In this document: piece after piece, positions 1-8,908 of the stretch
How the letters are laid out: every line of letters begins with the position of its first letter
Numbering within the stretch: position 1 is the stretch's first letter
Source of the DNA: Lachnospiraceae bacterium
Lineage (GTDB): Bacteria > Bacillota > Clostridia > Lachnospirales > Lachnospiraceae
Length of the DNA: 25,562 bases
Assembly: GCA_900753305.1 (NCBI GenBank)
Contig: CAADYR010000163.1
Coordinates: 1-25,562 of the forward strand
Direction of reading: 5' to 3'
Made by a program: the position numbers and the translations under genes
The notes under the pieces: model-generated
The model's database searches: none
Told to the model about the DNA's origin: nothing
What the model saw: the letters and a program-made list of their open reading frames with translations, nothing else

Positions 1-1025
1 AAAGTCAGAACTCCGGTATCAATGTCCAGAACACCAACAGTGATCTGAATCGTTTTTATCATATGAATGTACCTTTTCAGCTTACATTGGAATACTGTAG
101 CGGTTCAGAGCTGGAGGACTATATTAATATTATGACACTTTCTGCTGAAAAGTCTCTGATGTATCAGGAATCCGCTGCTACCAAGAACTTTGCCCGCACC
201 AAGGATGTCATGCACTATCATGATTTCTTTGAATTTGTTATTGTGTTGGAAGGAAGTATTGTCCAGAAGATCGAAGGAAAAGATTATCTGTACGCAGCCG
301 GTACCTGCTGCCTGATTAACCGAAGCCTTTGCCACTTAGAGCATTATCATGCCAAAACCAAAGTACTTTTCATCGGCATGTCTCCTGATTTTATATTAGA
401 ACTGTTTAGATCAGCCCAGACTTCTACCTTTACAAATGAGAAAAAAATCTGCAAAGGCAGTATCTATCAGTTTATTATGGAAGATTTAAAAACTCCGGGA
501 CAGAAAGCATATCTGGACTTTATTCCGGCTTATCAGAATCACAAAAATGCACTGCATTTACATGATCTGGCTCAATCCATGATACAGACACTGCTTTATC
601 CTGATTTTGGTGCATCCTATCAGATTCGAGGACTGTTATGCGCCTTTCTGGCATATTTATCCTCGCCCACATACTATCACTGCACCAATATTTGTTTGGA
701 TACCAACAGTGATTTCCTACTTTTCTCCCGTATTACGCATCTTTTTGAAGAAAGTAATGGAAGAATGTCCCGTTCAGAATTAGAACGTCTGCTTAATTAC
801 AGTGGTGATTATCTCAATCGTATTGTAAATAAATATGCAGGCATGTGTCTCTATGATTACGGTATGACTTTTTGTCTGAAAAAGGCAGCAAAATATTTAA
901 CAGAAACCAATGAATCTATCGGCGCTATTGCTAACAGACTACAATTTACGAACAGGACTCACTTTTATAGCCTTTTTAAGGAGAAATATGGCGTTACTCC
1001 CAAGGAATACCGCCAATTACATTAA
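1..1025 (+). CDS. AraC-family transcriptional regulator, 5' end outside window
   Basis: This is a cytoplasmic sugar- or ligand-responsive transcription regulator of the AraC/XylS type. The N-terminal part (about residues 45-110 counted from the ATG at 63) looks like a cupin sensor, with HYHDFFEFVIVLEG and an LINRSLCHLEHYH stretch. The last ~100 residues form the double helix-turn-helix, ending in AIANRLQFTNRTHFYSLFKEKYGVTPKEYR, the classic AraC signature. The frame stays open from base 3 to the ATG at 63, and that ATG has no ribosome site before it, so the true start is probably left of the window. It is one of only two plus-strand genes here and faces the GH115/GH2 operon. AraC proteins next to glycan hydrolases usually control them, but that link is inferred from position. 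The stop at 1023-1025 is followed at once by a hairpin. Confidence 0.9.
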   Translation, partial: SQNSGINVQNTNSDLNRFYHMNVPFQLTLEYCSGSELEDYINIMTLSAEKSLMYQESAATKNFARTKDVMHYHDFFEFVIVLEGSIVQKIEGKDYLYAAGTCCLINRSLCHLEHYHAKTKVLFIGMSPDFILELFRSAQTSTFTNEKKICKGSIYQFIMEDLKTPGQKAYLDFIPAYQNHKNALHLHDLAQSMIQTLLYPDFGASYQIRGLLCAFLAYLSSPTYYHCTNICLDTNSDFLLFSRITHLFEESNGRMSRSELERLLNYSGDYLNRIVNKYAGMCLYDYGMTFCLKKAAKYLTETNESIGAIANRLQFTNRTHFYSLFKEKYGVTPKEYRQLH

Positions 1026-1028
1026 AAA

Positions 1029-1056
1029 ACTCCACAGCCAAAAATGACTGTGGAGT
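1029..1056 (-). terminator. Rho-independent terminator of the small membrane-protein gene
   Basis: A 9-bp perfect stem (ACTCCACAG / CTGTGGAGT) encloses a 10-base loop. Read on the minus strand the stem is followed by a run of six T, so it terminates the gene ending at 1071. On the plus strand the stem is followed by ATAATAAC, so it is a weaker stop for the AraC gene. Confidence 0.8.
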
Positions 1057-1070
1057 ATAATAACCCTGAT

Positions 1071-1538
1071 TTATTTGTACATCAGGAATTTTACAACTGC
1101 AATAATCTGAATAAATCCAGAAACGCAGCCAATTGCCTGTGTTTCATTCTCCTGCTTATTCTCTAATCTGGCATACATCTTTGCATATGTACAACCTAAG
1201 AATACAACATTAAGAACAAGAGTAATAAGGTTCTCTATTGTACTGTTTAATGGCAGAAGTAAGAATGCAACCGGAACAATCCACCACAGTTTGAATACCA
1301 TAGCAGGAATTTCAAGACTTCCAAATAATTTTACTTTTTCATCCTGTCCTGTTACAGCATCTGCACATGCATAGAATACTCCATATGGGATCCATGCAAG
1401 CCATGCTTTATCATAGCCAAGTGCTTTGAGTGCCTTCATGTGAGCCAATGAACTCAGTACATACCATGCAATAAGAATTAAAACTGCAACAACAATAATA
1501 CCGATTCCAGCCCCCATTAATAAGCCGTAATACTCCAT
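1071..1538 (-). CDS. Small multi-pass membrane protein, function unknown
   Basis: This 155-residue protein is almost entirely hydrophobic. About five membrane segments can be seen, near residues 8-31, 46-62, 78-100, 104-122 and 136-152. A conserved-looking loop LGYDKAWLAWIPYG follows the first segment, and a short charged loop (LENKQENET) precedes the last one. It resembles the many uncharacterised small membrane proteins of Lachnospiraceae that carry a K-A-x-x-A-W-I-P motif. I cannot assign a transport or enzymatic role. The start is well supported: AAGGAGG lies eight bases before the ATG. It has its own promoter (1612-1639) and its own terminator (1029-1056), so it looks like a single-gene unit rather than part of the upstream glycoside hydrolase operon. 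Confidence 0.75.
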   Translation of the reverse strand: MEYYGLLMGAGIGIIVVAVLILIAWYVLSSLAHMKALKALGYDKAWLAWIPYGVFYACADAVTGQDEKVKLFGSLEIPAMVFKLWWIVPVAFLLLPLNSTIENLITLVLNVVFLGCTYAKMYARLENKQENETQAIGCVSGFIQIIAVVKFLMYK

Positions 1539-1611
1539 TTAACTTTTCCTCCTTAAAGTGTTTTTAGTTATTTTAAATAATGTATGTTATTTATTAAATA
1601 ACTCTAAACTT

Positions 1612-1639
1612 ATTATACCAAGAAAAACAGGAAAAGCAA
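1612..1639 (-). promoter_or_regulatory. Sigma-A-type promoter of the small membrane-protein gene
   Basis: On the minus strand TTGCTT (1634-1639) and TATAAT (1612-1617) are separated by 16 bases, about 75 bases before the ATG. It lies in the 126-bp gap after the GH2 gene, so the downstream gene need not depend on readthrough. Confidence 0.6.
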
Positions 1640-1664
1640 CCCATTATGTAAATAAGTATATTTC

Positions 1665-4600
1665 TTATTTCCTATGGAACTGTACCCAGCTAAAATCAAA
1701 ATTACTTCCCGGCAGGAAAATAAAGCGTACTGTCTTTTTACCCTTTATACATTGCAGCGGTAGTGTCAGTTGTTGGTAACTTTCGTCAGCCTCACCTTTA
1801 AACTCTATCAGTTGTCTGATTTCCTGATCGCCCTCCTGGAAGCTGATATGGATGGCATCTTTATCATTATGGGTTCTGCCGCATATTGTAACACTTCCAC
1901 AGCCTTCCTCTCCAAAATCCATATCATGAAATTCCAACGTTACATTATTACCGATTCCTGTGACCTGTGTGCCTGCTACTTTGAAGGTGTCTCCATAGAC
2001 TGCATCATTTTCTGCCGCATACAGCTTTTCATATGCCTTTTGCAGAGGTGTAAAGGAGAAGCCTTTTAAGTGTATCTTCTGATGCAGCACAAAAGATATC
2101 TGCGTTACCCCTTTTAACCTGCGGCTGAGTGTATAGCTCTCTTCCTGGTATACATTCCAGATAGAGGGTTTATGGTAGATCACCTTTGCCAGCATCTCGC
2201 TGCCTGGCTGCTCTGGTATTCCTTCCCATATTTCAATGGGACACTCTTCTCCACCCAGTTCAAAAACAGGAAGCGTGATCCTGTCAGAGCCAAAGCTGCC
2301 AAAATCAATATGATCAAATCCTACAACTGTCCTTCCATCTCTGGCTGTAGATACACCATGCTCATTTCCATTTCCTACATCACCTTCTGCATAAGTGTAC
2401 ATACCACCTGCAATGAAGCCGTAAGGATCTAAGTTCGCTTCTCCAAGACCCTCTGCCTGAAATTCAAGCTGTGAAATAACTTTTACTTTTTCTGTTCCAT
2501 TTTTGACCATACAACGGAGTCTGAATTGTCCATCTCCATAGGCTTCTATTTTGGCTGTATAACCTGATACGGATTTTACTTTTGCCAGAGGGCTGTCTAT
2601 TCCTGCATCATTTACCGTTTTCCAGATGAGATCCTGCGGTCTTACCCATTCTGCTGCCTCTTTTGGTTCTATATTTGCCGTTACTGTGATCTCTTTTTGT
2701 TCTGCGCAAAAAGTGTTGCCCTCCCCGGAAACCAGATCGATTCTTCGAACCCACTGTCTGTCGTCCTGTTTCCTGGCTTCAAACTTCTCCGGTATAAAGG
2801 AAGCTCCTTCTATTACTGCCTGCTGTTCAACGAAAATTGTAAGCTGTGCAGCCTCCAGCCCTTTTGCATTTGCCGTTATTTCTATTTCACCGATATGCGC
2901 TCCAATGGCAATAATCGCCAACAGCCTGCCATTAAACATACGTCTGCCATATCCCTTGTACTCGTCAACATCTGTACTGTCACCATTATCCAGACCTGTC
3001 AGCCAGCCAGCACCCGTTACAGCTACTTCTACATAATCATTGGCATCTTCTACCGGATACCCGTTCTCATCTACTGCCTGAATCGTCACATATGCCAGAT
3101 CATATGCTCCAGCCGTGAATTTTCTGTCAGGGTGATACAGCTCCATTACCAGTTTCACAGGTCTGCCAAAGGAATGTCTCGACTCTCTTGCCAGCTCCTT
3201 ATGTGATTCATCATAAGCAACTGCACACAATTCACCTTCTTCATAAGGAATCTGCCAATTACCTGTCAGGATTGTTCCTTTCTGATGGTCGATGTGATAT
3301 TCTCCCTGTGACCTGCCATTTACAAACAATTCCACGATCGGTGCATTAGAAGCAACCCGCACATCGATCAACTGCCCTTTATTGAAATTCCAATAAGGAA
3401 ATACATGAACAAACGGCACCGTCTCCACATCTGTCCATGCAGAACGGTAAATAAAATACGAATCCTTCTCAAAGCCTGCTGTATCAATCTGACCAAAATA
3501 GGAATTTCTCGTATGGTACGGGGTAGGCTCCCCAATATAGTCAAAGCCCGTCCACAAAAACTGCCCCATTGAGTATTCTCTGTCCCTCTCTGTCAGGATG
3601 CACATTTCCGAGGACTTAGCACCCCAGCTTGTTGTACTGTTCCCCAGAGCAGAGCATTGCTCATCATCATCCGCCAGTACGGACTGTTTATATGGGAAGT
3701 GGTAGACCCCCCGGCTTTGTACGGTAGAGGCTGTCTCAGAACCATACATATACCAGTCAGGGTGTTCCTTATGGTGCTGGTCATAGTATTTTTCCCCATA
3801 ATTATATCCTGCAAACTTTACAATATCTGCACATTTCTGCGCATTTTTCCAGGGCATATAATTAGAGCCTATTGTAATTGGTGCGTGGCACGCAGGGTCA
3901 TACTTTCTCGTCTCCTCCATGAGAAGTCTCGTCCATTTCTGTCCTTTTTCATCTGCATGGGTGTCATAGATCTCATTTCCTATACTCCAGAAAAGGACAC
4001 AGGGATGGTTCCTGTCACGGCATACCCAGCTCTTAATATCCTTCTGGTACCATTGTGGGAAGAATCTTGCATAATCATAAGTCGTCTTTGGACGCTCCCA
4101 CATGTCAAATGCTTCATCAATTACCAGAAATCCCAGTTCATCAGCCAACTCCAACAGCCCTACTGCCGGCATATTATGCGTACTGCGGATACTGTTAACT
4201 CCCATTTTTCTTAAGATTTCCAGCTTTCTTCTCATTGCCTCTTTGTAAAAGGCTGCGCCAAGCGCGCCAAAATCATGATGCTCACATACTCCGTTTAGCT
4301 TGATATGCACGCCGTTTAAGAAAAAGCCTTTCTCCTGATCAAAATCAAAAGTACGGAATCCGAATTTTTCCTCGGTCATATCCTCTACATCATTTTGGAC
4401 CTTCAGGATGAGTCTGCATGTATAAAGCTGTGGATTTTCCAGATTCCAAAGGGCTGGACTTGACACCTGTGTCATAATTTTTACAATCTTGTTATCTGTC
4501 CCTATTGCTTCCTGCAACAGTATCTCGGATTGACCTTTCTTTATGCCCTGTGCATCTATGATCTCTAATCCAATTGCGCCCCCTGCATCCTCCGGTATCT

Positions 4601-5126
4601 GTGATAATTCAGCACTGACCTCTACCTGCCAGTTGTTCTGTTCTCTTTTTATGGGTGTGATATAAAGACTATCTGTGACAAAATGGCATGCCGGCTGCTC
4701 TCTGATGTATACATTTCTGTAAATACCTGCCCCTGAATACCAACGACTGTTAGGTGCCTGATAATTCACCCTAACCAGCAGTTCATTTTCTCCAGCTCTG
4801 AGCAGAGGTGTCATATCAAAGAAGAAACTGGAGTATCCATATTTCCACTCTCCGAGAACCTGCCCATTGAGATATACTGTAGTGTCCATATAAACACCCT
4901 CAAAATAAATCTCATAGCAGGTATTGCCTTTTCGTTCACAGGTAAAGACCTTGCGATACCAGCCTGTAGAATCCTCATACAGATTATCACCCTGATAGAT
5001 CAGCCAGTCGTGAGGTATGTTTACTGCCTTATATGGTATGTCGCAGTTTTGGATATCCTCCAGTGTGGTTCCTAATGGCTGCTTGGTAAAATACCACCCA
5101 TTATTAAATAATGTTTTCTTTATCAT
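1665..5126 (-). CDS. Glycoside hydrolase family 2 (beta-galactosidase-like) with C-terminal beta-sandwich modules
   Basis: This is a large retaining exo-glycosidase of 1153 residues. In order it shows an N-terminal GH2 sugar-binding domain (about 1-165), an Ig-like domain (to about 260), the TIM barrel (about 265-560), a DUF4982-like domain (about 570-655), further Ig-like domains, and two C-terminal jelly-roll regions resembling CBM6-type modules. The likely acid/base is Glu385 in WSIGNE and the likely nucleophile Glu464 in MYGSETAS; GQFLWTGFDYIGEPTPY is the usual GH2 galactosidase stretch. No signal peptide is present, so it should act in the cytoplasm on imported oligosaccharides. An in-frame TTG at 5159 would overlap GH115, but the ATG at 5126 has GAGG five to six bases before it and leaves a 19-bp gap, so I chose it. 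The exact linkage (beta-galactoside, or another beta-glycoside) cannot be read from sequence. Confidence 0.88.
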   Translation of the reverse strand: MIKKTLFNNGWYFTKQPLGTTLEDIQNCDIPYKAVNIPHDWLIYQGDNLYEDSTGWYRKVFTCERKGNTCYEIYFEGVYMDTTVYLNGQVLGEWKYGYSSFFFDMTPLLRAGENELLVRVNYQAPNSRWYSGAGIYRNVYIREQPACHFVTDSLYITPIKREQNNWQVEVSAELSQIPEDAGGAIGLEIIDAQGIKKGQSEILLQEAIGTDNKIVKIMTQVSSPALWNLENPQLYTCRLILKVQNDVEDMTEEKFGFRTFDFDQEKGFFLNGVHIKLNGVCEHHDFGALGAAFYKEAMRRKLEILRKMGVNSIRSTHNMPAVGLLELADELGFLVIDEAFDMWERPKTTYDYARFFPQWYQKDIKSWVCRDRNHPCVLFWSIGNEIYDTHADEKGQKWTRLLMEETRKYDPACHAPITIGSNYMPWKNAQKCADIVKFAGYNYGEKYYDQHHKEHPDWYMYGSETASTVQSRGVYHFPYKQSVLADDDEQCSALGNSTTSWGAKSSEMCILTERDREYSMGQFLWTGFDYIGEPTPYHTRNSYFGQIDTAGFEKDSYFIYRSAWTDVETVPFVHVFPYWNFNKGQLIDVRVASNAPIVELFVNGRSQGEYHIDHQKGTILTGNWQIPYEEGELCAVAYDESHKELARESRHSFGRPVKLVMELYHPDRKFTAGAYDLAYVTIQAVDENGYPVEDANDYVEVAVTGAGWLTGLDNGDSTDVDEYKGYGRRMFNGRLLAIIAIGAHIGEIEITANAKGLEAAQLTIFVEQQAVIEGASFIPEKFEARKQDDRQWVRRIDLVSGEGNTFCAEQKEITVTANIEPKEAAEWVRPQDLIWKTVNDAGIDSPLAKVKSVSGYTAKIEAYGDGQFRLRCMVKNGTEKVKVISQLEFQAEGLGEANLDPYGFIAGGMYTYAEGDVGNGNEHGVSTARDGRTVVGFDHIDFGSFGSDRITLPVFELGGEECPIEIWEGIPEQPGSEMLAKVIYHKPSIWNVYQEESYTLSRRLKGVTQISFVLHQKIHLKGFSFTPLQKAYEKLYAAENDAVYGDTFKVAGTQVTGIGNNVTLEFHDMDFGEEGCGSVTICGRTHNDKDAIHISFQEGDQEIRQLIEFKGEADESYQQLTLPLQCIKGKKTVRFIFLPGSNFDFSWVQFHRK

Positions 5127-5145
5127 TTTTACCTCATTTCCGGTA

Positions 5146-8049
5146 TTATTCCTGTTCAAAAATGTCTGGGATAATACCCAAATATCCCTTTTTCCAAGGT
5201 GTTCCTGCCTTTTTTACAAGAATACGTTCCAATACGAAGGGCTCACAGGCATAGATCGTCAATGTATTACTTCCTTTCTTTCCTGTCTTTACCATAGTCA
5301 GATTATGGATCTGGTCAAGGACACCCTGCGCCCATTCCTTGCAGGAGGGAGTCCCTCCCCTGTATTCTTTTCCTATTGTTTCAGGATACTCTGTCTGCTC
5401 CTGATTCCACTGTACACCGATCCGCAGATGATTGTCGATACTGATTGGGCTAAGTGGAGCTGTCTGTAAAATGATCTCATACTCCCCATCCTGCGGCAGT
5501 GTCATGGTATAAGTCAGTGAAGGTGCCCCTTGTGTATAGTCCTGCGTAACAGGATATGCCTTTACTCCTGCATGATATTTTCCGTAGGAAGTTATCACCT
5601 GGAAGCTTCCCTTGTCAGTACTTGTGCTGTCTGCATATTCATCTGCCTCAATAGCAAGCCCGATCTTCTCTGTCAGAGGTACATAATGTTTATCCTGTAA
5701 TACCTCTTCTTTGTAATCACAGCCGGAGATTTCCACATTGACCTTCGCAAAATCTGTTTTTATACACAAATGGGCTGTCTGTATTCCACTGATTCCACTC
5801 AGATTCTTTCTGTCGATTGTAAGGAGCAGCTTGTCTGTCACCAGAACCTCTCCTTTGGTCTGGGACAAAACAACCCAGTCTGCATCACATTCCGCCGTAT
5901 AGGTAAAGGGCACCCTTCCCCCGTTTGCAATATCAAGTGAGATCTCTGTGCATTTTGGATTCAGGAAATCTTCCAGATAAATCGTCTTTCTTGTCCAGTC
6001 CCCACCCATTGTATATTCTTCTCCACAGGCAGGTGCTACGATCATGCGTGGTTTATTAGCCGGAGTCACGTAGCACTGCAGCGGATAAGTACACTCTTCA
6101 TCATTCCAGTGGACAAATCCTACATGCTCTGACATCATCATGCCATCCCACTTACTATCTGCAATACTGTGGTATATCTGCTGTAATTCTTTCTCTCTTT
6201 CAATACATTTCAAAACTGCTGCCGCATATTCATTTGCTTCGATCCGTCCCTGTCTGGCATACAGCAGGTTCCTGCCGCCGGATAACTGCATCTGTATCTG
6301 GTTCATGGATGCCACTGCCGGATAATAGAGCAATTCATAAAATGACGCATATGTCAGGTCTTTATTTTTTATTTCTTTTAATGAACGACCGGATTCTCTC
6401 TCCAGACGCTCCAGCAGACTCTGCTCCAACCCTTGAGCAAGATTTATGATACGTTTGCTCTGATCCAGCAGCCACTGTGCCTCTCCATAATGAACCGGAT
6501 GATAGGTATCTACATAAAGTGCCTCCGGTTTACGGATGCTGTTAAGTCTCGTATATCCATCCAGCACCTGATATATCCTTTTTTGTTCTTCCTCTGAGAA
6601 AAAGGCCCCAAACTGCGTTTTGATCCACTCTCTTGTATATTTTTGTGTCTGATTGGGTGCTGCTGTTCCCCACTGGTCAAAATCATATGCCAGATCCAGG
6701 AAGTAGGACAATGGCAGCTCCTGTGGTTTAAGATCTCCTACATTTACGACCCAGATATCACGAATCCCATAATCATAGGCTTCGCTCATCTGCTCCCATA
6801 CCTTGGAAAGATGCGTACTGTTTACCCATTCATAGGACACCGGATCACCATGATAGTCAAAATGATAATACATGCCCCAGCCGCCCTTGCGATCTCTGTT
6901 TTCTCTGGTTGGCAGAGTACGCATATTGCCAAAGTTATCTTCGCAGAGCATAAAAGTCACGCCGTCCAGCTCTTTCCAGTCCTTCAGACCCTGTGTCTTT
7001 TCATCTCCATAGAAATATGCCTCCACCTCTTTATACAGAGCCAGCATTCTTGGTACCTGATCCAGATCTTCATTGACACATTCACGAATGAGCTGATTTT
7101 GTGTGATAATAACTTCCTTTAGATATTCTATATTTTCTTTTAGGGTGGCACTATGACCTAATATCTCGCTGTCACGCTCTCCACGCATCCCCATTGTAAT
7201 GATATTTTCCAGCTTACCATTCCGCTTCAGACCATCTCTCCAGTAATTGGTCAGTCCTTCCTTATTCCTGTCATAATTCCAGGCGTTTCCATAGATACTG
7301 TCATCTCCACGTACCAGATCCCACTCTTCGCTGTGCCGCAGACATGGTTCATGGTGGGAATTGCTCATAACGATTCCATACTCATCTGCCAGAAGTGCAT
7401 TATCCAGTCCCGGTCCATCCAGACTAAAAGAAGAAGTCCACATTGCAGGCCATAAATAATTGCCCTTTAAGCGAAGCAGCAGTTCAAATACCCTGTCATA
7501 CATCTGCACAGTAAAGCCGCCAAAATGTTTAAAGGTCCAGTTGCCAAAGGATGGCCACTCATCATTGATGAAAAATCCTCTGTATTTTACGGATGGCTCC
7601 CTGGATATCTTATTATCCTTCTGTGTCAATTCGATCACATCTTTATGTGCAGGTACAACATCCGCAAACCAGACCCAGGGTGATACGCCTATTATTTCTG
7701 ACAAATGGAAAAGTCCATAGATCGTACCTCTTTTATCACTTCCTGCGATCAGTAACGTTGCCGGTTCCATGATCCTGAAATCATATACTTCTCTTTTGCC
7801 ACGTATCCTTGACAGATCAAGTTCCCCGGACTTCTCTAATGCATCCAGATATGCACTTTTTCCAACGGTTGCCACCATAATAACAGGAGCCTTCCGGGTG
7901 TTATCCGGCTGATTATTTTCTATTTTATATTCATGTCCCGTTACCTTACTCAGGTCATCTGCCACTTTTGCTGCAATTTTTTTTACCCCTGAATAAGCTG
8001 ATTCTTCGATATATAAGTCTGCCCATTGTTCCTTTGTTGCAATATACAT
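5146..8049 (-). CDS. Glycoside hydrolase family 115, xylan alpha-1,2-glucuronidase type
   Basis: GH115 enzymes remove glucuronic or 4-O-methyl-glucuronic acid side chains from xylan, and in some members from arabinogalactan. The 967-residue length is normal for the family. Family landmarks appear in order: an N-terminal alpha/beta domain to about 160, then FFINDEWPSFGNW, GNYLWPAMW, VMSNSHHEPCLRHSEEW, ITMGMRGERDSE, LCEDNFGNMRTLP, YYHFDYHGDPVSYEW and WVVNVGDLKPQELP across the barrel and helical region. A C-terminal domain of the GH115_C type lies at about 800-967. There is no signal peptide, so it works inside the cell. The start has GGGAGGG ten bases upstream. It is the first gene of a two-gene operon with the GH2 enzyme 19 bp downstream, which suggests sequential trimming of branched glucuronylated oligosaccharides. 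No transporter for them is in the window. Confidence 0.92.
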   Translation of the reverse strand: MYIATKEQWADLYIEESAYSGVKKIAAKVADDLSKVTGHEYKIENNQPDNTRKAPVIMVATVGKSAYLDALEKSGELDLSRIRGKREVYDFRIMEPATLLIAGSDKRGTIYGLFHLSEIIGVSPWVWFADVVPAHKDVIELTQKDNKISREPSVKYRGFFINDEWPSFGNWTFKHFGGFTVQMYDRVFELLLRLKGNYLWPAMWTSSFSLDGPGLDNALLADEYGIVMSNSHHEPCLRHSEEWDLVRGDDSIYGNAWNYDRNKEGLTNYWRDGLKRNGKLENIITMGMRGERDSEILGHSATLKENIEYLKEVIITQNQLIRECVNEDLDQVPRMLALYKEVEAYFYGDEKTQGLKDWKELDGVTFMLCEDNFGNMRTLPTRENRDRKGGWGMYYHFDYHGDPVSYEWVNSTHLSKVWEQMSEAYDYGIRDIWVVNVGDLKPQELPLSYFLDLAYDFDQWGTAAPNQTQKYTREWIKTQFGAFFSEEEQKRIYQVLDGYTRLNSIRKPEALYVDTYHPVHYGEAQWLLDQSKRIINLAQGLEQSLLERLERESGRSLKEIKNKDLTYASFYELLYYPAVASMNQIQMQLSGGRNLLYARQGRIEANEYAAAVLKCIEREKELQQIYHSIADSKWDGMMMSEHVGFVHWNDEECTYPLQCYVTPANKPRMIVAPACGEEYTMGGDWTRKTIYLEDFLNPKCTEISLDIANGGRVPFTYTAECDADWVVLSQTKGEVLVTDKLLLTIDRKNLSGISGIQTAHLCIKTDFAKVNVEISGCDYKEEVLQDKHYVPLTEKIGLAIEADEYADSTSTDKGSFQVITSYGKYHAGVKAYPVTQDYTQGAPSLTYTMTLPQDGEYEIILQTAPLSPISIDNHLRIGVQWNQEQTEYPETIGKEYRGGTPSCKEWAQGVLDQIHNLTMVKTGKKGSNTLTIYACEPFVLERILVKKAGTPWKKGYLGIIPDIFEQE

Positions 8050-8071
8050 AAAAAGCTATCCCTCCCATTTT

Positions 8072-8146
8072 CGTTACACAACTATAACCTGTTGATTTTA
8101 TTGTAACGACAAATGAAAGAAATAGCTAATCATTTATACCATTTGT
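8072..8146. promoter_or_regulatory. Candidate operator region ahead of GH115 (two nested dyads)
   Basis: The 117-bp gap ahead of GH115 holds two pairs of perfect 7-base inverted half-sites. They are CGTTACA (8072-8078) with TGTAACG (8102-8108), and ACAAATG (8109-8115) with CATTTGT (8140-8146), with spacers of 23 and 24 bases. The second pair begins exactly where the first ends. No strong sigma-A promoter is visible here: the best minus-strand -10 is TATAGT near 8083 with a poor -35, as expected for an activated promoter. A role in control is inference. Confidence 0.35.
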
Positions 8147-8166
8147 TATGCAATTATTATCAAATT

Positions 8167-8691
8167 TTACATGACAGTTTTTCTATGTAATGTAATTTTA
8201 TCCGCAAGCATTGCTATAAATTCTGAATTTGTAGGCTTTCCTCTTCCTACGCTGATCGTATATCCAAATATTTCTTCCAATACTTCCTCACTTCCTCTGT
8301 TCCATGCAACCTCAATTGCATGTCTGATTGCTCTCTCTACACGACTTGATGTCGTATGATATCTTTTGGCAATTGCAGGATAAAGTATTTTAGTTACTGC
8401 TCCTAACATTTCCTCATCACCTACACTGTAGATAATAGCCTCTCTTAAGTACTGATACCCTTTGATATGTGCAGGAACACCGATTTTGTGGAGCATTCCT
8501 GTTACATCTCTCTCTAATGTTACCTCTTCCTGTGTTACTTCATTTACTGTTTTCTTTTCGTTTTCACGATTCTTATCAGAAGGCACAGTGATCATAATCT
8601 GAAACCCCTTATTCTGTGCCATTAAATCCCCTATTACACGAATAAATCTTTCATTATCCATCATTGCCATACTACCACAAAGCTGTTCCAT
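8167..8691 (-). CDS. Spo0A C-terminal DNA-binding domain protein without a receiver
   Basis: From about residue 60 to the end this protein matches the DNA-binding output domain of the sporulation master regulator Spo0A: IGVPAHIKGYQYLREAI, then LYPAIAKRYHTTSSRVERAIRHAIEVAW (recognition helix), then KPTNSEFIAMLADK. The first ~60 residues carry no receiver: there is no phospho-acceptor aspartate context and they are too short for that fold. It should therefore bind 0A-box-like DNA independently of the phosphorelay, as a competitor of or substitute for Spo0A (inference). An upstream in-frame ATG exists at 8721, but it has no ribosome site and would fall next to the proximal TATAAT; the ATG at 8691 has GGAGG eight bases before it, so I chose it (174 residues). 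It stands alone between GH115 and the MATE gene. Confidence 0.85.
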   Translation of the reverse strand: MEQLCGSMAMMDNERFIRVIGDLMAQNKGFQIMITVPSDKNRENEKKTVNEVTQEEVTLERDVTGMLHKIGVPAHIKGYQYLREAIIYSVGDEEMLGAVTKILYPAIAKRYHTTSSRVERAIRHAIEVAWNRGSEEVLEEIFGYTISVGRGKPTNSEFIAMLADKITLHRKTVM

Positions 8692-8773
8692 TCTTAATGC
8701 CTCCATTTCTGTTAACAACATTTCGTAACCAATTATAACACCCTCATAGTTACATTTTCATAACACGAATGCT

Positions 8774-8803
8774 ATTATATTAGAAAATCGTCTTATGATG
8801 CAA
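8774..8803 (-). promoter_or_regulatory. Sigma-A-type promoter for the Spo0A-like gene
   Basis: On the minus strand TTGCAT (8798-8803) and TATAAT (8774-8779) are 18 bases apart, giving a leader of about 75 bases to the ATG at 8691. A second TATAAT at 8732-8737 lies closer to the gene but has only a weak -35 (TGAAAA), so tandem promoters are possible. Confidence 0.5.
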
Positions 8804-8849
8804 CTGTATTTCATCGCAGATTTTTTCGGTAATATTTCTTATTTTTATC

Positions 8850-8887
8850 AAAAAAGGACGTAAACTACTATATTTACGTCCTTTTTT
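8850..8887 (-). terminator. Strong hairpin terminator after the MATE gene
   Basis: A perfect 15-bp stem (8850-8864 with 8873-8887) around an 8-base loop begins with six A and ends with six T, so it can work in both directions. It ends the sdaAB-sdaAA-spmB-MATE unit on the minus strand, 21 bases after its last stop codon. Confidence 0.92.
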
Positions 8888-8908
8888 ACCTATTCATACA
8901 TTATTGTA

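Noticed and set aside
1650..1670. AAATAAG/CTTATTT hairpin at the end of GH2 as terminator
   Set aside because: Only seven A-T-rich pairs and no T-run on the minus strand after it.
2626..3206. Two plus-strand reading frames of 136 and 169 codons opposite the GH2 gene
   Set aside because: They are antisense shadows of a well supported gene, lack ribosome sites and resemble no family.
8060..8110. A catabolite-response (cre) site ahead of GH115
   Set aside because: TGTAACG segments resemble half of a cre site, but the central CG falls at the wrong spacing.
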